Notes: generated by a model from the sequence alone, not told the origin. Counted from the first letter of the stretch, positions 34,470-45,822 are shown. The stretch: DNA of 64,000 bases from Pseudomonas guariconensis (GCF_015680235.1 NZ_JADLJL010000007.1:95764-159763); one strand, 5' to 3'. Program-made: numbers and translations.

Positions 34470-34514
34470 TGGCGTCCCCGGGCCGGTTTGAACGGCCAAC
34501 CTTCCCGTTAGGGG
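34470..34514 (-). other. Orphan 3' half of a tRNA-Arg(CCT), probable attachment-site scar
   Basis: Read leftward from the anticodon loop (CCCCTAA, anticodon CCT at 34512-34510), the sequence continues with a 3' anticodon stem, a 5-base variable loop and a perfect T arm GGCCG-TTCAAAC-CGGCC. An acceptor strand CGGGGAC-G and an encoded CCA (34472-34470) follow. The 5' half, expected to end the acceptor with GTCCCCG, is absent upstream. Breaking at the anticodon loop is what tyrosine integrases leave at tRNA attachment sites. Confidence 0.6.
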
Positions 34515-34622
34515 GGATAAGGAAGGTAGGTGAGGTCGTTGAGAAAGCCATCAGTTGCTGTCACCTTGCTGTCATCACCGACTGCAGGTAAAACCGAAAC
34601 TAACCTAACCTCTTGATTTTAC

Positions 34623-34698
34623 TGGTGCCGGAGACAGGAATCGAACCTGCGACCTTCGCGTTACGAGTGCGCTGCTCTACCGACTGAGCTACACCGGC
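34623..34698 (-). tRNA. tRNA-Thr(CGT)
   Basis: A complete 76-nt cloverleaf starts GCCGGTGTAGCTCAGTCGGT at 34698 and ends with an encoded CCA at 34623. The anticodon loop gives CGT, which reads ACG threonine codons. The genomic island lies immediately downstream of its 3' end, a usual place for integration. No second copy of its 3' end was found in this window. Confidence 0.97.
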
Positions 34699-34780
34699 GT
34701 GAGCGCAACGCTACCACTGCCGCGGGCGTTACGCAAACCTCTGTTTCCCCTCGCTTATTCCCCCGCCCCTGGCGCCCGCA

Positions 34781-35191
34781 TCAGGCGCCCTTGCAGCCGT
34801 TCGGGGCGAGGTCTTCTTCCACCGTGGTGGTGCAGCGCCAGCCAGTGGTGGTGCGGGTCAAGGTGAGGGTCTTGCCGAGCACGTTGGCCGGTGCATCGGC
34901 GAGGGTGCAGGTGATTGCCGCGGTGCCGTCGGCTGCGGTACCACGGGCGGTGATGGCGCAGTGGGCGGTGGTGGGCTGGCCGCCGAGGGCGTTGACGTCG
35001 GCAACGTCCTTGCCTTCGTTCAGGCGCAGTTCCATCGCGGTCTTGAGTGCGGAGATTTCCGCAAGGCCAGCGCTGGCTTTGGCGCGGGCTTGCTGGTTGG
35101 TGTACATGGGAATGGCGATGGTCGCCACGATGCCGATGATCGCCACGACGATCATCAGCTCGATCAGGGTGATGCCCCGTTGCCCTTTCAT
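34781..35191 (-). CDS. pilA: Type IV major pilin PilA
   Basis: The 136-residue prepilin has a short leader MKGQRG, cleavage before [20 protein letters not shown] with the conserved Glu+5, and a C-terminal pair of cysteines (WRCTT...NGCKGA) that can form the D-loop disulfide. It is processed by PilD and assembled into pili. It is divergent from pilC-pilD, with 220 bases between. The assembly ATPase gene pilB, commonly found here, is missing. Confidence 0.93.
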   Translation of the reverse strand: MKGQRGITLIELMIVVAIIGIVATIAIPMYTNQQARAKASAGLAEISALKTAMELRLNEGKDVADVNALGGQPTTAHCAITARGTAADGTAAITCTLADAPANVLGKTLTLTRTTTGWRCTTTVEEDLAPNGCKGA

Positions 35192-35411
35192 GAACGCTTT
35201 TCCTTGTTGATACGGCTATGCCTTGGATCCAATCTCGGACACCTAGGACAGACAGGCGCGCAGTAGAGCCGAACCGACACCTTTTGTCACCCCTGCCCGC
35301 CTGGATGCCGGGCTCGCTGGACTACTCTAGTGACCAACAGGGAAACCCGCCCGGCCATGGGCACGGCAAGCTGTTACGGGGCTTGTCGGCATTGCAACAT
35401 AGGACGTTTGC

Positions 35412-36620
35412 ATGAGCCATTCGACACGCTTGTACGCCTGGGAAGGCACCACCATCAACGGCAACAGAATCAACGGCCGCACCGAGGGGCGCAGCTTGGC
35501 GTTCGTGCGGGCCGACTTGCAGCGCCAGGGCATTCGCGTGGGGCGGGTGCGGCCGGCGAGCCGCCTGCAATGGCGCTGGCCAGCAGGCCGCGGCAAGGCG
35601 GATGCGGCGGGGTTCAGCCGGCAGTTGGCGACCTTGCTCAAGGCTGGCGTGCCGCTGCTGCAGGCGTTCGAGGTGATGGGCCGCAGCGGGGGCGACGAAC
35701 ACTTGGGGCGGTTGCTGGCGCAATTGCAACAGGATGTTGGCGCGGGGCTGGGGCTGGCCGAGGCGCTGCAACGCCACCCGGCGTGGTTCGACCGGCTGTA
35801 CTGCAACCTGGTGCGCATGGGTGAGCAGTCCGGCACGCTGGACGGGCAGCTCGAGCAGTTGGCGGGCATGCTGGAACAGCGCCAGGCGCTGCAGCGTCGG
35901 GTGCGCAAGGCGATGCTCTACCCGTTGCTGCTGTTGCTGACCGGGCTGGGGGTGTCGGCGCTGTTGCTGCTGGAGGTGGTGCCGCGGTTCCAGGGGTTGT
36001 TCGCCAGCTTCGATTCATCGCTGCCGGCGTTTACGCAATGGGTGATCGACTTATCAACAGGGCTTGGGCGGTATGCGCCCTGGGTAGCGGCGACGGTTGT
36101 GTTGTTGGCAGCGGGCGTGCGCGAGCTTCATCGGCGTCATGCGCCGGCACGCTTGTGGATCGCACGCCAGGCGTTGCGGGTGCCGGTGCTGGGCAAGCTG
36201 CTGGGGCAAGCGGCGTTGGCGCGCTTTGCGCGGGGCCTGGCCACGGCCTATGGGGCTGGGGTGCCATTGCTCGATGCACTGGGCACGGTGGCGACGGTGT
36301 GTGGTGGGCAGGTGCATGAGCAGGCGGTCTTGCGCTTGCGCCAGGCCATGGGCAATGGCCAGGGGTTGCATCAGGCGATGGCGGCGGACCCGCTGTTTCC
36401 GCCCTTGCTGGTGCAGCTGGCGGCGATCGGTGAATCCAGCGGCACGCTCGACCAGATGCTGAAAAAAGCCGCCACACATTACGAAGAACAGGTCAGCCAG
36501 GCCCTCGACCAGTTGACCAGCCTGCTGGAGCCCGCCATCGTGCTGGTCCTCGGCGTGGTGGTGGGTGGCCTGGTGGTCGCCATGTACTTGCCGATCTTCC
36601 AGTTGGGTAACTTGGTCTGA
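35412..36620 (+). CDS. pilC: Type IV pilus inner-membrane platform protein PilC
   Basis: The 402-residue protein contains two T2SF domains (FSRQLATLLKAGVPLLQAFEV and FARGLATAYGAGVPLLDALG) and three membrane helices. The C-terminal motif LLEPAIVLVLGVVVGGLVVAMYLPIF is diagnostic. PilC couples the pilus motors to pilin addition. ATG 35412 is the first start. pilD follows after 1 base, so the two are co-transcribed. Confidence 0.95.
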   Translation: MSHSTRLYAWEGTTINGNRINGRTEGRSLAFVRADLQRQGIRVGRVRPASRLQWRWPAGRGKADAAGFSRQLATLLKAGVPLLQAFEVMGRSGGDEHLGRLLAQLQQDVGAGLGLAEALQRHPAWFDRLYCNLVRMGEQSGTLDGQLEQLAGMLEQRQALQRRVRKAMLYPLLLLLTGLGVSALLLLEVVPRFQGLFASFDSSLPAFTQWVIDLSTGLGRYAPWVAATVVLLAAGVRELHRRHAPARLWIARQALRVPVLGKLLGQAALARFARGLATAYGAGVPLLDALGTVATVCGGQVHEQAVLRLRQAMGNGQGLHQAMAADPLFPPLLVQLAAIGESSGTLDQMLKKAATHYEEQVSQALDQLTSLLEPAIVLVLGVVVGGLVVAMYLPIFQLGNLV

Positions 36621-36621
36621 C

Positions 36622-37488
36622 ATGAATCTCTGGACTTTTTTCGCCGGGCAGCCGGCACTGTTTCTGGCCTTCGCAGGCTTGTTGGGGTTGCTGGTCGGGA
36701 GCTTCATCAATGTGGTGGCGTATCGGCTGCCGATCATGCTCGAGCGCCAATGGCAGCGGGAGGCGCAGGAGGTGCTTGGCCTGCCCGTGCAGGAACACGA
36801 GCGCTTCGACCTGTGCCTGCCGGCGTCGCGCTGTTCCCATTGCGGACATCGTATTCGTGCCTGGGAGAATATCCCGGTGCTCAGTTACCTCGCCCTGCGT
36901 GGGCGTTGCTCGGCGTGCAAGGCCGCCATCGGCATCCGCTACCCGCTGGTGGAACTGGGGTGCGCGGTGCTTTCGGTGGTGGTGGCGTGGCAGTTCGGGC
37001 CGACGCTGCAGACGCTGCTTGGGTTGGTGCTGACCTGGAGCCTGTTGAGCCTGAGCCTGATCGACAGCGATCACCAGTTATTGCCCGATGCGCTGGTCAA
37101 GCCGGTGCTGTGGCTTGGGCTGGCCTGCAACGCCTTTGGCTTGTTCGTGCCTCTGTCAGCGGCCGTGTGGGGGGCAATAATCGGCTACCTGAGCCTTTGG
37201 GCAGTGTATTGGCTGTTCAAGCTGGTCACTGGCAAGGAGGGGCTGGGCTATGGCGATTTCAAACTGCTGGCATTGATCGGTGCCTGGGGTGGCTGGCATG
37301 TGCTGCCGCTGACGCTGTTGTTGTCGTCGGTGGTGGGGGCGGTGATCGGCGTGTGCTTGCTGCGCCTGCGCAAGGCGTCGATGGGCTCGACCATGCCTTT
37401 TGGGCCGTATCTGGCCATTGCGGGCTGGATCGCGATGCTCTGGGGTGATGAAATATACGTCTCTTACATGCAACTGCTTGGAAACTGA
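36622..37488 (+). CDS. pilD: Prepilin peptidase/N-methyltransferase PilD
   Basis: The 288-residue membrane aspartyl protease has the zinc-binding cysteine pairs [20 protein letters not shown] and RCSACK. The two catalytic aspartates are in [12 protein letters not shown] and [19 protein letters not shown]. It cleaves and methylates type IV pilins, both PilA and the minor pilins in this window. ATG 36622 directly follows the pilC stop. The stop overlaps the coaE start by one base. Confidence 0.96.
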   Translation: MNLWTFFAGQPALFLAFAGLLGLLVGSFINVVAYRLPIMLERQWQREAQEVLGLPVQEHERFDLCLPASRCSHCGHRIRAWENIPVLSYLALRGRCSACKAAIGIRYPLVELGCAVLSVVVAWQFGPTLQTLLGLVLTWSLLSLSLIDSDHQLLPDALVKPVLWLGLACNAFGLFVPLSAAVWGAIIGYLSLWAVYWLFKLVTGKEGLGYGDFKLLALIGAWGGWHVLPLTLLLSSVVGAVIGVCLLRLRKASMGSTMPFGPYLAIAGWIAMLWGDEIYVSYMQLLGN

Positions 37489-38111
37489 TGACCACTGCGG
37501 CATTTACCCCTTGGATTCTCGGGCTCACCGGCGGCATCGGCAGCGGCAAGAGCGCCGCGGCAGCGCGTTTCGTGGAGCTGGGTGTGCACCTGGTCGATGC
37601 CGACCAGGCGGCGCGCTGGGTCGTGGAGCCTGGCCGGCCGGCATTGGCGAGCATCGTCGAGCGCTTCGGGCCCGGCGTGCTGCAGGGCGATGGGCAGCTT
37701 GACCGCGCGGCGTTGCGCCAGCTGATCTTTGCCGACCCCACTCAGCGCCGCTGGCTGGAGGAACTGCTGCACCCATTGATCGGGCAGGAGATCTTCAGCT
37801 ACTTGGCCAAAGCCGAGTCGCCCTATGCGATCTATGTCTCGCCGCTGTTGGTGGAGTCTGGCCAGATCGAGAAAACCCAGCGGGTGTTGGTGATCGATGC
37901 GCCGCAAGAGCTGCAGGTCCAGCGCACCCTGGCGCGAGACAACACCAGCCCCGAGCAGGTGCAGGCGATCCTCAAGGCCCAGGCGGCCCGCGAGGAGCGG
38001 TTGCGCCATGCCGATGACGTGGTGGTCAATGACCGGGACCTTGGCTGGTTGCATGAGCAGATCGACCGTCTGCACCACTTTTACCTGACGTTACGAGGAG
38101 GCCAGCCATGA
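37488..38111 (+). CDS. coaE: Dephospho-CoA kinase
   Basis: The 207-residue kinase phosphorylates the 3' hydroxyl of dephospho-CoA, the final step of coenzyme A synthesis. The P-loop [14 protein letters not shown] lies at the N-terminus, with [14 protein letters not shown] and the lid region behind it. It is tightly coupled to pilD (TGATG overlap) and yacG (4-base overlap), the usual order in pseudomonads. Confidence 0.96.
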   Translation: MTTAAFTPWILGLTGGIGSGKSAAAARFVELGVHLVDADQAARWVVEPGRPALASIVERFGPGVLQGDGQLDRAALRQLIFADPTQRRWLEELLHPLIGQEIFSYLAKAESPYAIYVSPLLVESGQIEKTQRVLVIDAPQELQVQRTLARDNTSPEQVQAILKAQAAREERLRHADDVVVNDRDLGWLHEQIDRLHHFYLTLRGGQP

Positions 38112-38308
38112 GCCAGCCGATGACTGTGGACTGTCCGACCTGCGGTGCACCTGTGGAATGGAGCGAGAAGAGCCCGTTCCGGCCGTTTTGTTCCGATCGT
38201 TGCAAGTTGATCGACCTAGGGGCCTGGGCGGCTGAGGAGCATAAGATTCCGGGAGCGGATGAGTCGGAGGATGAGCTTTATTCTGGGGATCTTGAGCCTC
38301 GGCATTGA
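38108..38308 (+). CDS. yacG: DNA gyrase inhibitor YacG
   Basis: The 66-residue zinc protein has four cysteines in CPTCGAPV and [21 protein letters not shown], the exact YacG signature. YacG binds GyrB and protects against gyrase-targeting agents. It is the last gene of the pilC-pilD-coaE-yacG operon. Confidence 0.95.
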   Translation: MSQPMTVDCPTCGAPVEWSEKSPFRPFCSDRCKLIDLGAWAAEEHKIPGADESEDELYSGDLEPRH

Positions 38309-38382
38309 GGAAGTCCCGATCATTCGTGTAGTTGGGGCCGCTACGCGGCCCATCGCGGGCTCGCGGTTGTGGGTGCTTGGGG

Positions 38383-39063
38383 TCAGCGATCTTCGTCGTT
38401 CCAGGGCGCCTGCAAATATCGAGTGCGGTTGAATGTTTCCAGCCATTCCGGGCAGAACACTACCAGTGCGCTGATCACCGTGCCGTTGATGAAGGCCTCG
38501 GGGAAAATGATCAGCCATAGATAACCGATGAAGTCCGCCAGCCACTCCGGCATGGCGAAACGCCCATCGAGCCACAGCAGGCCAAGCGCGGCGAGCAGGC
38601 AGAGCAAAGCCGACAGCGCTGCGGCGAAGAACCCCGAGAAGATATAGACGAACAGGTTTCGTGGCTGCGCGCGTTCGACCAAGATGGCGCACACCTCCGT
38701 TACCAACACCGGCAGGCCGATGATCAACAGGCCGTTGACGCCCAGCGCGGCCAGATCCAGGCGCCCGAGGGCCAGCAGGCCGAGCTGGGCCAGGGCGCCG
38801 CCGACAATTGCCAATGGCCAGTCGAGCAGAAGGGTCACGGCGGTCATGCCGATGAAATGGTAGGACACGCCTGTGTCGAAATCGCGCCGCACCAACCACA
38901 GAATGAACAAGCCGAACACGGTGCCGAACAATAGGTGCTGGCGGCGGCTATCGCTGAACAGTTCCACCCAGCGTGTGCGGCCCAGGGCCCAGATGAGCAG
39001 AGGCACGTAGCCGAGCCAACCCAGAGTGAGGCTGGTGGTGGACAGGACCTGCGCGCTGATCAC
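38383..39063 (-). CDS. CbiM-like energy-coupling factor permease/integral membrane protein
   Basis: The 226-residue protein has about six to seven hydrophobic helices and resembles the CbiM/ECF substrate-binding membrane family (FDTGVSYHFIGMTAVTLLLD; FAMPEWLADFIGYLWLIIFP then EAFINGTVISAL). In Pseudomonas such stand-alone proteins lack adjacent ATPase genes; the transported substrate, perhaps a metal, is unknown. Confidence 0.75.
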   Translation of the reverse strand: MISAQVLSTTSLTLGWLGYVPLLIWALGRTRWVELFSDSRRQHLLFGTVFGLFILWLVRRDFDTGVSYHFIGMTAVTLLLDWPLAIVGGALAQLGLLALGRLDLAALGVNGLLIIGLPVLVTEVCAILVERAQPRNLFVYIFSGFFAAALSALLCLLAALGLLWLDGRFAMPEWLADFIGYLWLIIFPEAFINGTVISALVVFCPEWLETFNRTRYLQAPWNDEDR

Positions 39064-39203
39064 CGGTTCGCTCCTTCTGCCGTGCCGAATAGGCCGAGTC
39101 TACACCCTATCGTCGCCAGCGCCGGCCGGGTCGGCTGGCCGAAGGGCGATTCTTGCGCACAAACAGCATCTTACCGTCATGGATAGCGACTAAGCTTGTT
39201 CCC

Positions 39204-39833
39204 ATGGATGACTCAGACTACCTGCGCCTGCTCACCATCCAGGCCGAACAAGCGAATGCGTTTCTGTCCAATGCCCGCAAATGGGAACGCGAGCGTTGGG
39301 TGTGCCAACGCCTGCTGCAAGGGCTGAACATTCCTTACCGCAGCGAAGATTTCACCCCGGCCGGCCAGGAGCCGCCAGACGTACTGTTTCGCGATGCGGC
39401 GTTCGAGGTGTTCTTCGTGCTCGATGAAGGGCGCCGGCTCAATGATGAGTGGCGCGCGGAGCTGCAGCGCCGGCGCAGCGCGTTTTCCCTGAGCCAGCTG
39501 GTGCGCCGCGAGGCCCGGCCACGGCGGATCAGCGCCCAGGAACTGCTTGGGCGCCTGGCGCCGACGCTGCGCAAGAAGGCGCACAACTACCAGGAGCGCG
39601 GGCTGGATTTGGGCGAGCTGGACATCATCGCCTTCGCCAGCCTCAAGCGCGAGGTGCTGGACCTCAACAGCCATTTCCCACCGCCCACCGAATACCTGCG
39701 CCAAGGTTGGCGGTCGTTGTCGCTGGTGGGGCCGACGTTCGCCAGGGTGCTGTTCGCCCACCCCGATGCGCCAGATTTCCTACGCGGCAACCTGGGGCGC
39801 AGCATCGTCTTCGACGTGGGCATCAGTCTTTGA
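39204..39833 (+). CDS. DUF1780 family protein
   Basis: The 209-residue protein carries the family blocks ERWVCQRLLQGLNIPY, EPPDVLFRDAAFEVFFVLDE and RRLNDEWRAELQRRR. The D...E-V-F-F arrangement within beta strands is nuclease-like and may be the reason for structural similarity to endonuclease folds, but the function is unknown. ATG 39204 is preferred to an upstream start at 39153. Confidence 0.85.
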   Translation: MDDSDYLRLLTIQAEQANAFLSNARKWERERWVCQRLLQGLNIPYRSEDFTPAGQEPPDVLFRDAAFEVFFVLDEGRRLNDEWRAELQRRRSAFSLSQLVRREARPRRISAQELLGRLAPTLRKKAHNYQERGLDLGELDIIAFASLKREVLDLNSHFPPPTEYLRQGWRSLSLVGPTFARVLFAHPDAPDFLRGNLGRSIVFDVGISL

Positions 39834-39965
39834 TCCAGTGCCGAGAGTCTTTGCGATGACGTACACTCGGCGCCAGGGATAGAACGCATTATCATTTGTT
39901 TCAAGCGCTTGCGTGAACGCTGTGGCGTACGCGCAGTCACAAACGTCTATCTGACGAGGCCCACC

Positions 39966-40139
39966 ATGACCAGCCGCCTGAATCCTGAAGATCAGCGTCG
40001 CGTCGATGAGTATCTGCGTGCCCCCCAGCATCGAGTCGAGCGCAGGCCCTTCCGGCCTTTGCTGCTCCTTGTGCTGGTGGTCGCGGTGACCATCGGTCTG
40101 GGCCTGTTGAGCCGCCTGCTGAGTGGACTGGTGCTATGA
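39966..40139 (+). CDS. DUF3094 family small membrane protein
   Basis: The 57-residue protein starts MTSRLNPEDQRRVDEYLRAP and has a single C-terminal transmembrane helix (LLLLVLVVAVTIGLGLLSRL). The N-terminus is the DUF3094 signature. It precedes ndh by 84 bases in the same direction, as in other pseudomonads. Confidence 0.88.
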   Translation: MTSRLNPEDQRRVDEYLRAPQHRVERRPFRPLLLLVLVVAVTIGLGLLSRLLSGLVL

Positions 40140-40223
40140 GCTGCCTTGCGCTCGCCCTCCTCTCCCGCATGCCGCGGCCGGCCGACATGGCCACGAATTC
40201 CGTAAAACTTGTGAGATATCCCA

Positions 40224-41519
40224 ATGACTCATCGCATCGTGATTGTCGGCGGCGGCGCCGGCGGCCTGGAACTGGCGACCCGCCTGGGTAAAAGCCTGGG
40301 CAAGCGCAAGCAGGCCGAGATTACCCTGGTCGACGCCAACCTGACGCACATCTGGAAACCTTTGCTGCACGAAGTGGCTGCAGGCTCGCTGAACTCCTCG
40401 GAAGATGAACTGAACTACGTGGCCCAGGCCAAGTGGAACCACTTCAACTTCCAGCTGGGGCGCATGAGCGGGCTCGACCGGGAAACCAAGCAGATCCAGC
40501 TGGCCGCGACCCTCGACGAAGAGGGCCGCGAGCTACTGCCTGCGCGCACCCTGGGCTATGACACGCTGGTGATCGCCGTCGGCAGCAACACCAACGACTT
40601 CGGTACCTTGGGCGCGGCGCAGCATTGCCTGTTCCTCGACACCCGCAAGCAAGCCGAGCGTTTCCACCAGCAGTTGCTCAACCATTATCTGCGTGCCCAC
40701 GCCGGTGATGTGGCCAGCGAGAAGATCAGCGTGGCCATCGTCGGCGCAGGCGCCACGGGCGTGGAACTGGCAGCCGAGCTGCACCACGCAGCCCATGAAC
40801 TGGCGGCCTATGGCCTGGACCGCATCCAGCCGAAGGACATGCACATCACCCTGATCGAGGCCGGCCCACGCGTATTGCCCGCCCTGCCGGAGCGCATCAG
40901 CGTGCCGGTGCACAAGACCCTGGAAAAGCTCGGGGTGACGGTGATGACCAATGCGGCGGTCAGCGAAGTGACCGAGGATGGGCTCAAGACGGCCTCCGGC
41001 GAAGTGATTCAGGCCAGCCTGAAGGTGTGGGCGGCCGGTATCCGTGCGCCGGGCTTCCTCAAAGACATCGATGGGCTGGAAACCAACCGTATCAACCAGC
41101 TGGTGGTGCGCCCTACCCTGCAGACGACCCGCGACGATGACATCTTCGCCTTCGGCGACTGCGCCGCCTGCCCGCAACCGGGCAGCGACCGCAACGTGCC
41201 GCCACGGGCACAGGCGGCGCACCAGCAGGCCTCGATGCTGGCCAAGAGCCTGAAAGCGCGCCTGGAGAACAAGCCGCTGCCGAGCTATGAGTACAAGGAC
41301 TATGGCTCGCTGGTGTCACTGTCGCGGTTCTCGGCGGTGGGCAACCTGATGGGTAACCTGATGGGCAGCGTTAAGCTGGAGGGCTGGCTGGCGCGGATGT
41401 TCTATGTGTCGCTGTACCGGATGCACCAGATGGCGCTGTACGGATTCTTCCGCACGGCGATGATGATGCTCGGAAGCAAGATTGGCCGGGGCACCGAGCC
41501 GCGCTTGAAGTTGCACTGA
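40224..41519 (+). CDS. ndh: Type II NADH dehydrogenase
   Basis: The 431-residue membrane-associated flavoenzyme transfers electrons from NADH to ubiquinone without pumping protons. It has the FAD motif VGGGAGGLELATRLG at the N-terminus, the NADH motif VGAGATGVELAAELH in the middle, FAFGDCAACP as the second FAD contact and a C-terminal amphipathic membrane anchor. Confidence 0.95.
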   Translation: MTHRIVIVGGGAGGLELATRLGKSLGKRKQAEITLVDANLTHIWKPLLHEVAAGSLNSSEDELNYVAQAKWNHFNFQLGRMSGLDRETKQIQLAATLDEEGRELLPARTLGYDTLVIAVGSNTNDFGTLGAAQHCLFLDTRKQAERFHQQLLNHYLRAHAGDVASEKISVAIVGAGATGVELAAELHHAAHELAAYGLDRIQPKDMHITLIEAGPRVLPALPERISVPVHKTLEKLGVTVMTNAAVSEVTEDGLKTASGEVIQASLKVWAAGIRAPGFLKDIDGLETNRINQLVVRPTLQTTRDDDIFAFGDCAACPQPGSDRNVPPRAQAAHQQASMLAKSLKARLENKPLPSYEYKDYGSLVSLSRFSAVGNLMGNLMGSVKLEGWLARMFYVSLYRMHQMALYGFFRTAMMMLGSKIGRGTEPRLKLH

Positions 41520-41529
41520 AGATCGCCGG

Positions 41530-41573
41530 GGGCGCTTTGCGCCCCTTTCGCGGCGCAAGGCCGCTCCTACAAC
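41530..41573. repeat. REP element after ndh
   Basis: GGGCGCTTTGCGCCCC and TTTCGCGGCGCAAGGCCGCT, followed by CCTACA, form a REP unit with an adjoining hairpin just after the ndh stop. Confidence 0.8.
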
Positions 41574-41613
41574 AGGGCGACTGCAGCGTGGGCGTATGAA
41601 TTCGAGGCAAAAG

Positions 41614-41645
41614 AAAAAGGGCATCTCATTCGAGATGCCCTTTTT
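41614..41645. terminator. Bidirectional terminator between ndh and the tRNA operon
   Basis: AAAAA-GGGCATCTC-ATTC-GAGATGCCC-TTTTT is a perfect 9-bp stem with A and T tracts on either side. It can end ndh transcription rightward and tRNA transcription leftward. Confidence 0.93.
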
Positions 41646-41648
41646 ACA

Positions 41649-41724
41649 TGGTGGGTCGTGTAGGATTCGAACCTACGACCAATTGGTTAAAAGCCAACTG
41701 CTCTACCAACTGAGCTAACGACCC
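41649..41724 (-). tRNA. tRNA-Lys(TTT)
   Basis: A 76-nt cloverleaf starts GGGTCGTTAGCTCAGTTGGT and ends with an encoded CCA at 41649. The anticodon is TTT. Last gene of the Asn-Pro-Lys operon. Confidence 0.98.
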
Positions 41725-41730
41725 GGAAAA

Positions 41731-41807
41731 TGGTCGGGGTGAGGGGATTCGAACTCCTGACATCCTGCTCCCAAAGCAGGCGCGCTACCGGACTGCGCTA
41801 CACCCCG
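41731..41807 (-). tRNA. tRNA-Pro(TGG)
   Basis: A 77-nt cloverleaf starts CGGGGTGTAGCGCAGTCCGG and ends with an encoded CCA at 41731. The anticodon is TGG. Six bases separate it from tRNA-Lys and four from tRNA-Asn. Confidence 0.98.
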
Positions 41808-41811
41808 AAAT

Positions 41812-41887
41812 TGGCTCCGCGACCTGGACTCGAACCAGGGACCCAATGATTAACAGTCATTTGCTCTACCGACTGAGCTATCGCGGA
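41812..41887 (-). tRNA. tRNA-Asn(GTT)
   Basis: A 76-nt cloverleaf starts TCCGCGATAGCTCAGTCGGT and ends with an encoded CCA at 41812. The anticodon is GTT. First gene of the operon. Confidence 0.98.
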
Positions 41888-41959
41888 ACTGAACTTCGTA
41901 CAACTTCGAAGTCTGTGTTAGCTTCGAACTCTTCAGCGTTGTCGCTGCTGAGGCCGGCT

Positions 41960-41987
41960 ATTTTACATTCTTCGTTTTGCTTGTCAA
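41960..41987 (-). promoter_or_regulatory. Sigma-70 promoter of the tRNA operon
   Basis: On the minus strand TTGACA (41987-41982) and TAAAAT (41965-41960) are separated by 16 bases and lie 73 bases upstream of tRNA-Asn. The -35 is a consensus match. Confidence 0.82.
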
Positions 41988-42242
41988 CCCCCAATTTGCT
42001 TTCAAGTTACTGATTTGCAAATTGTTTTCAGATCCCTTGTACCGCCGGTGATCTGTGTAGTGCCTGACAGCGGGGCGTATATTAGGTGCACTCGATTCAG
42101 GATGCAAGCAAAAAATTCAACTTTCTCAAATAGTTATCCCAGAGGGCCTGCAACGGCCCCTCCTGCCTGGGCTTGCCTTTGTGGTAGCGGGTTCGTTACG
42201 CGAATGCGTGGGCAGGATGCATGGCGTTTGCTGGGCTGACGC
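41988..42242. other. AT-rich intergenic stretch without recognised features
   Basis: Between the tRNA promoter and the REP/terminator behind clpB there are about 255 bases. The stretch is AT-rich near 42100-42140. I see no convincing coding frame, RNA structure or regulatory site here. Confidence 0.5.
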
Positions 42243-42271
42243 GATCGCGGGGCAAGCCCGCTCCCACAGCG
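42243..42271. repeat. REP element downstream of clpB
   Basis: GATCGCGGGGCAAGCCCGCT followed by CCCACAG is a single REP unit next to the clpB terminator. Confidence 0.85.
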
Positions 42272-42280
42272 GACGCCCAC

Positions 42281-42304
42281 AAAAAAGCCCCGCAGATGCG
42301 GGGC
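42281..42304 (-). terminator. clpB terminator
   Basis: On the minus strand GCCCCGCATCTGCGGGGC is followed by six Ts, a strong rho-independent terminator 16 bases after the clpB stop. Confidence 0.93.
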
Positions 42305-42319
42305 TTTCGGTAGAGCGGA

Positions 42320-44884
<2,565 letters not shown>

Positions 44885-44960
44885 GGGGGATACCTTCCTA
44901 TAAGGGCAGGCGGAGCGATGGATAGCACCTGAATGAAGAAACCTGCCTGAGATGACCAAT

Positions 44961-44988
44961 AGATAAGGGTGATTCTGGAAGATTCAAG
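44961..44988 (-). promoter_or_regulatory. Sigma-32 heat-shock promoter of clpB
   Basis: On the minus strand CTTGAAT (44988-44982) and CCCTTATCT (44969-44961) are separated by 12 bases. They fit the RpoH pattern CTTGAAA-N(11-16)-CCCCATNT with a few mismatches, 77 bases before the ATG. Confidence 0.75.
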
Positions 44989-45084
44989 CGTAGCGGGGTT
45001 GACACGGGTCAGCGGATGGAAGAGTGGTTAGGGCTGCCTTGCAGCCCAATCGCCGGAAAACCGGCTCCTACAAGGGAATGTGAT

Positions 45085-45822
45085 TCAGGCTTGCAGCCAG
45101 ACCAGGGAGGCGAAACGCCCGCCCTGCGGGGTGCGGCGATAGGAGAAGAAGCGCGGGTCGTTGACCGTGCACAGGCCCCCGCCATAAACGGCGGTGACAC
45201 CACGGGCAGCCAGGCGGATGCGGGCGAGCTGGTAGATGTCGGCCATCAGTTTGCCTGGGCGTTCGCCCGGCACAAAGGCCTGGGCCGCTTGCGGATGCAG
45301 GGCGGTGAACGCATCGCGCACTTCCAGGCCGACTTCGAAAGCCTGGGGGCCGATGGCCGGGCCCAGCCAGACCAACACGTCTTCGGCGGGCACGCCAAGG
45401 CGGTCCAGGGTGGCTTCGAGCACGCCGCCTGCCAGCCCGCGCCAGCCGGCATGGGCGGCGGCCACGCGGGTGCCGGTGCGGTCGCAGAACAGTGCGGGCA
45501 GGCAGTCGGCGGTCATCACGGTGCAGGCGATGCCGGGCTGGTCGGTGAAGCTGGCGTCGGCCTCGGCCACACGGGCCGGGTTGGCATCGGCCACCACCAC
45601 GCCATGGACCTGCTTGAGCCAAGCAGGGCGAATACCGAATTCGGCGCTCAGGCGGCGACGGTTCTCGGCGACCGCAGCCGGGTCGTCGCCGACGTGGTCA
45701 CCGAGGTTGAACGTGTCGTAGGGCGGCAGGCTGATACCGCCCTGGCGGGTCGTGACGCAGGCGCGTACCGAGGCCGGGGCCGGCCAGTCAGGGAACAGCA
45801 GCGACTGCGTCAGGCCACTCAT
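45085..45822 (-). CDS. pgeF: Peptidoglycan editing factor PgeF / polyphenol oxidase family (YfiH)
   Basis: The 245-residue protein has the YfiH/laccase-domain motifs WLKQVHGVVV, MTADCLPALFCDRTG and VAAAHAGWRGLAGGVLE, including the conserved His and Cys metal ligands. PgeF hydrolyses mis-incorporated serine-containing UDP-MurNAc precursors; related proteins show purine-nucleoside or polyphenol oxidase activity. Its start overlaps the rluD stop by 4 bases. Confidence 0.94.
   Translation of the reverse strand: MSGLTQSLLFPDWPAPASVRACVTTRQGGISLPPYDTFNLGDHVGDDPAAVAENRRRLSAEFGIRPAWLKQVHGVVVADANPARVAEADASFTDQPGIACTVMTADCLPALFCDRTGTRVAAAHAGWRGLAGGVLEATLDRLGVPAEDVLVWLGPAIGPQAFEVGLEVRDAFTALHPQAAQAFVPGERPGKLMADIYQLARIRLAARGVTAVYGGGLCTVNDPRFFSYRRTPQGGRFASLVWLQA

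Noticed and set aside
25800..34622. A second copy of the tRNA-Thr 3' end as the left attachment site of the island
   Set aside because: I searched by eye for the reverse complement of the tRNA-Thr 3' end and found no match in the window. The left border remains undefined.
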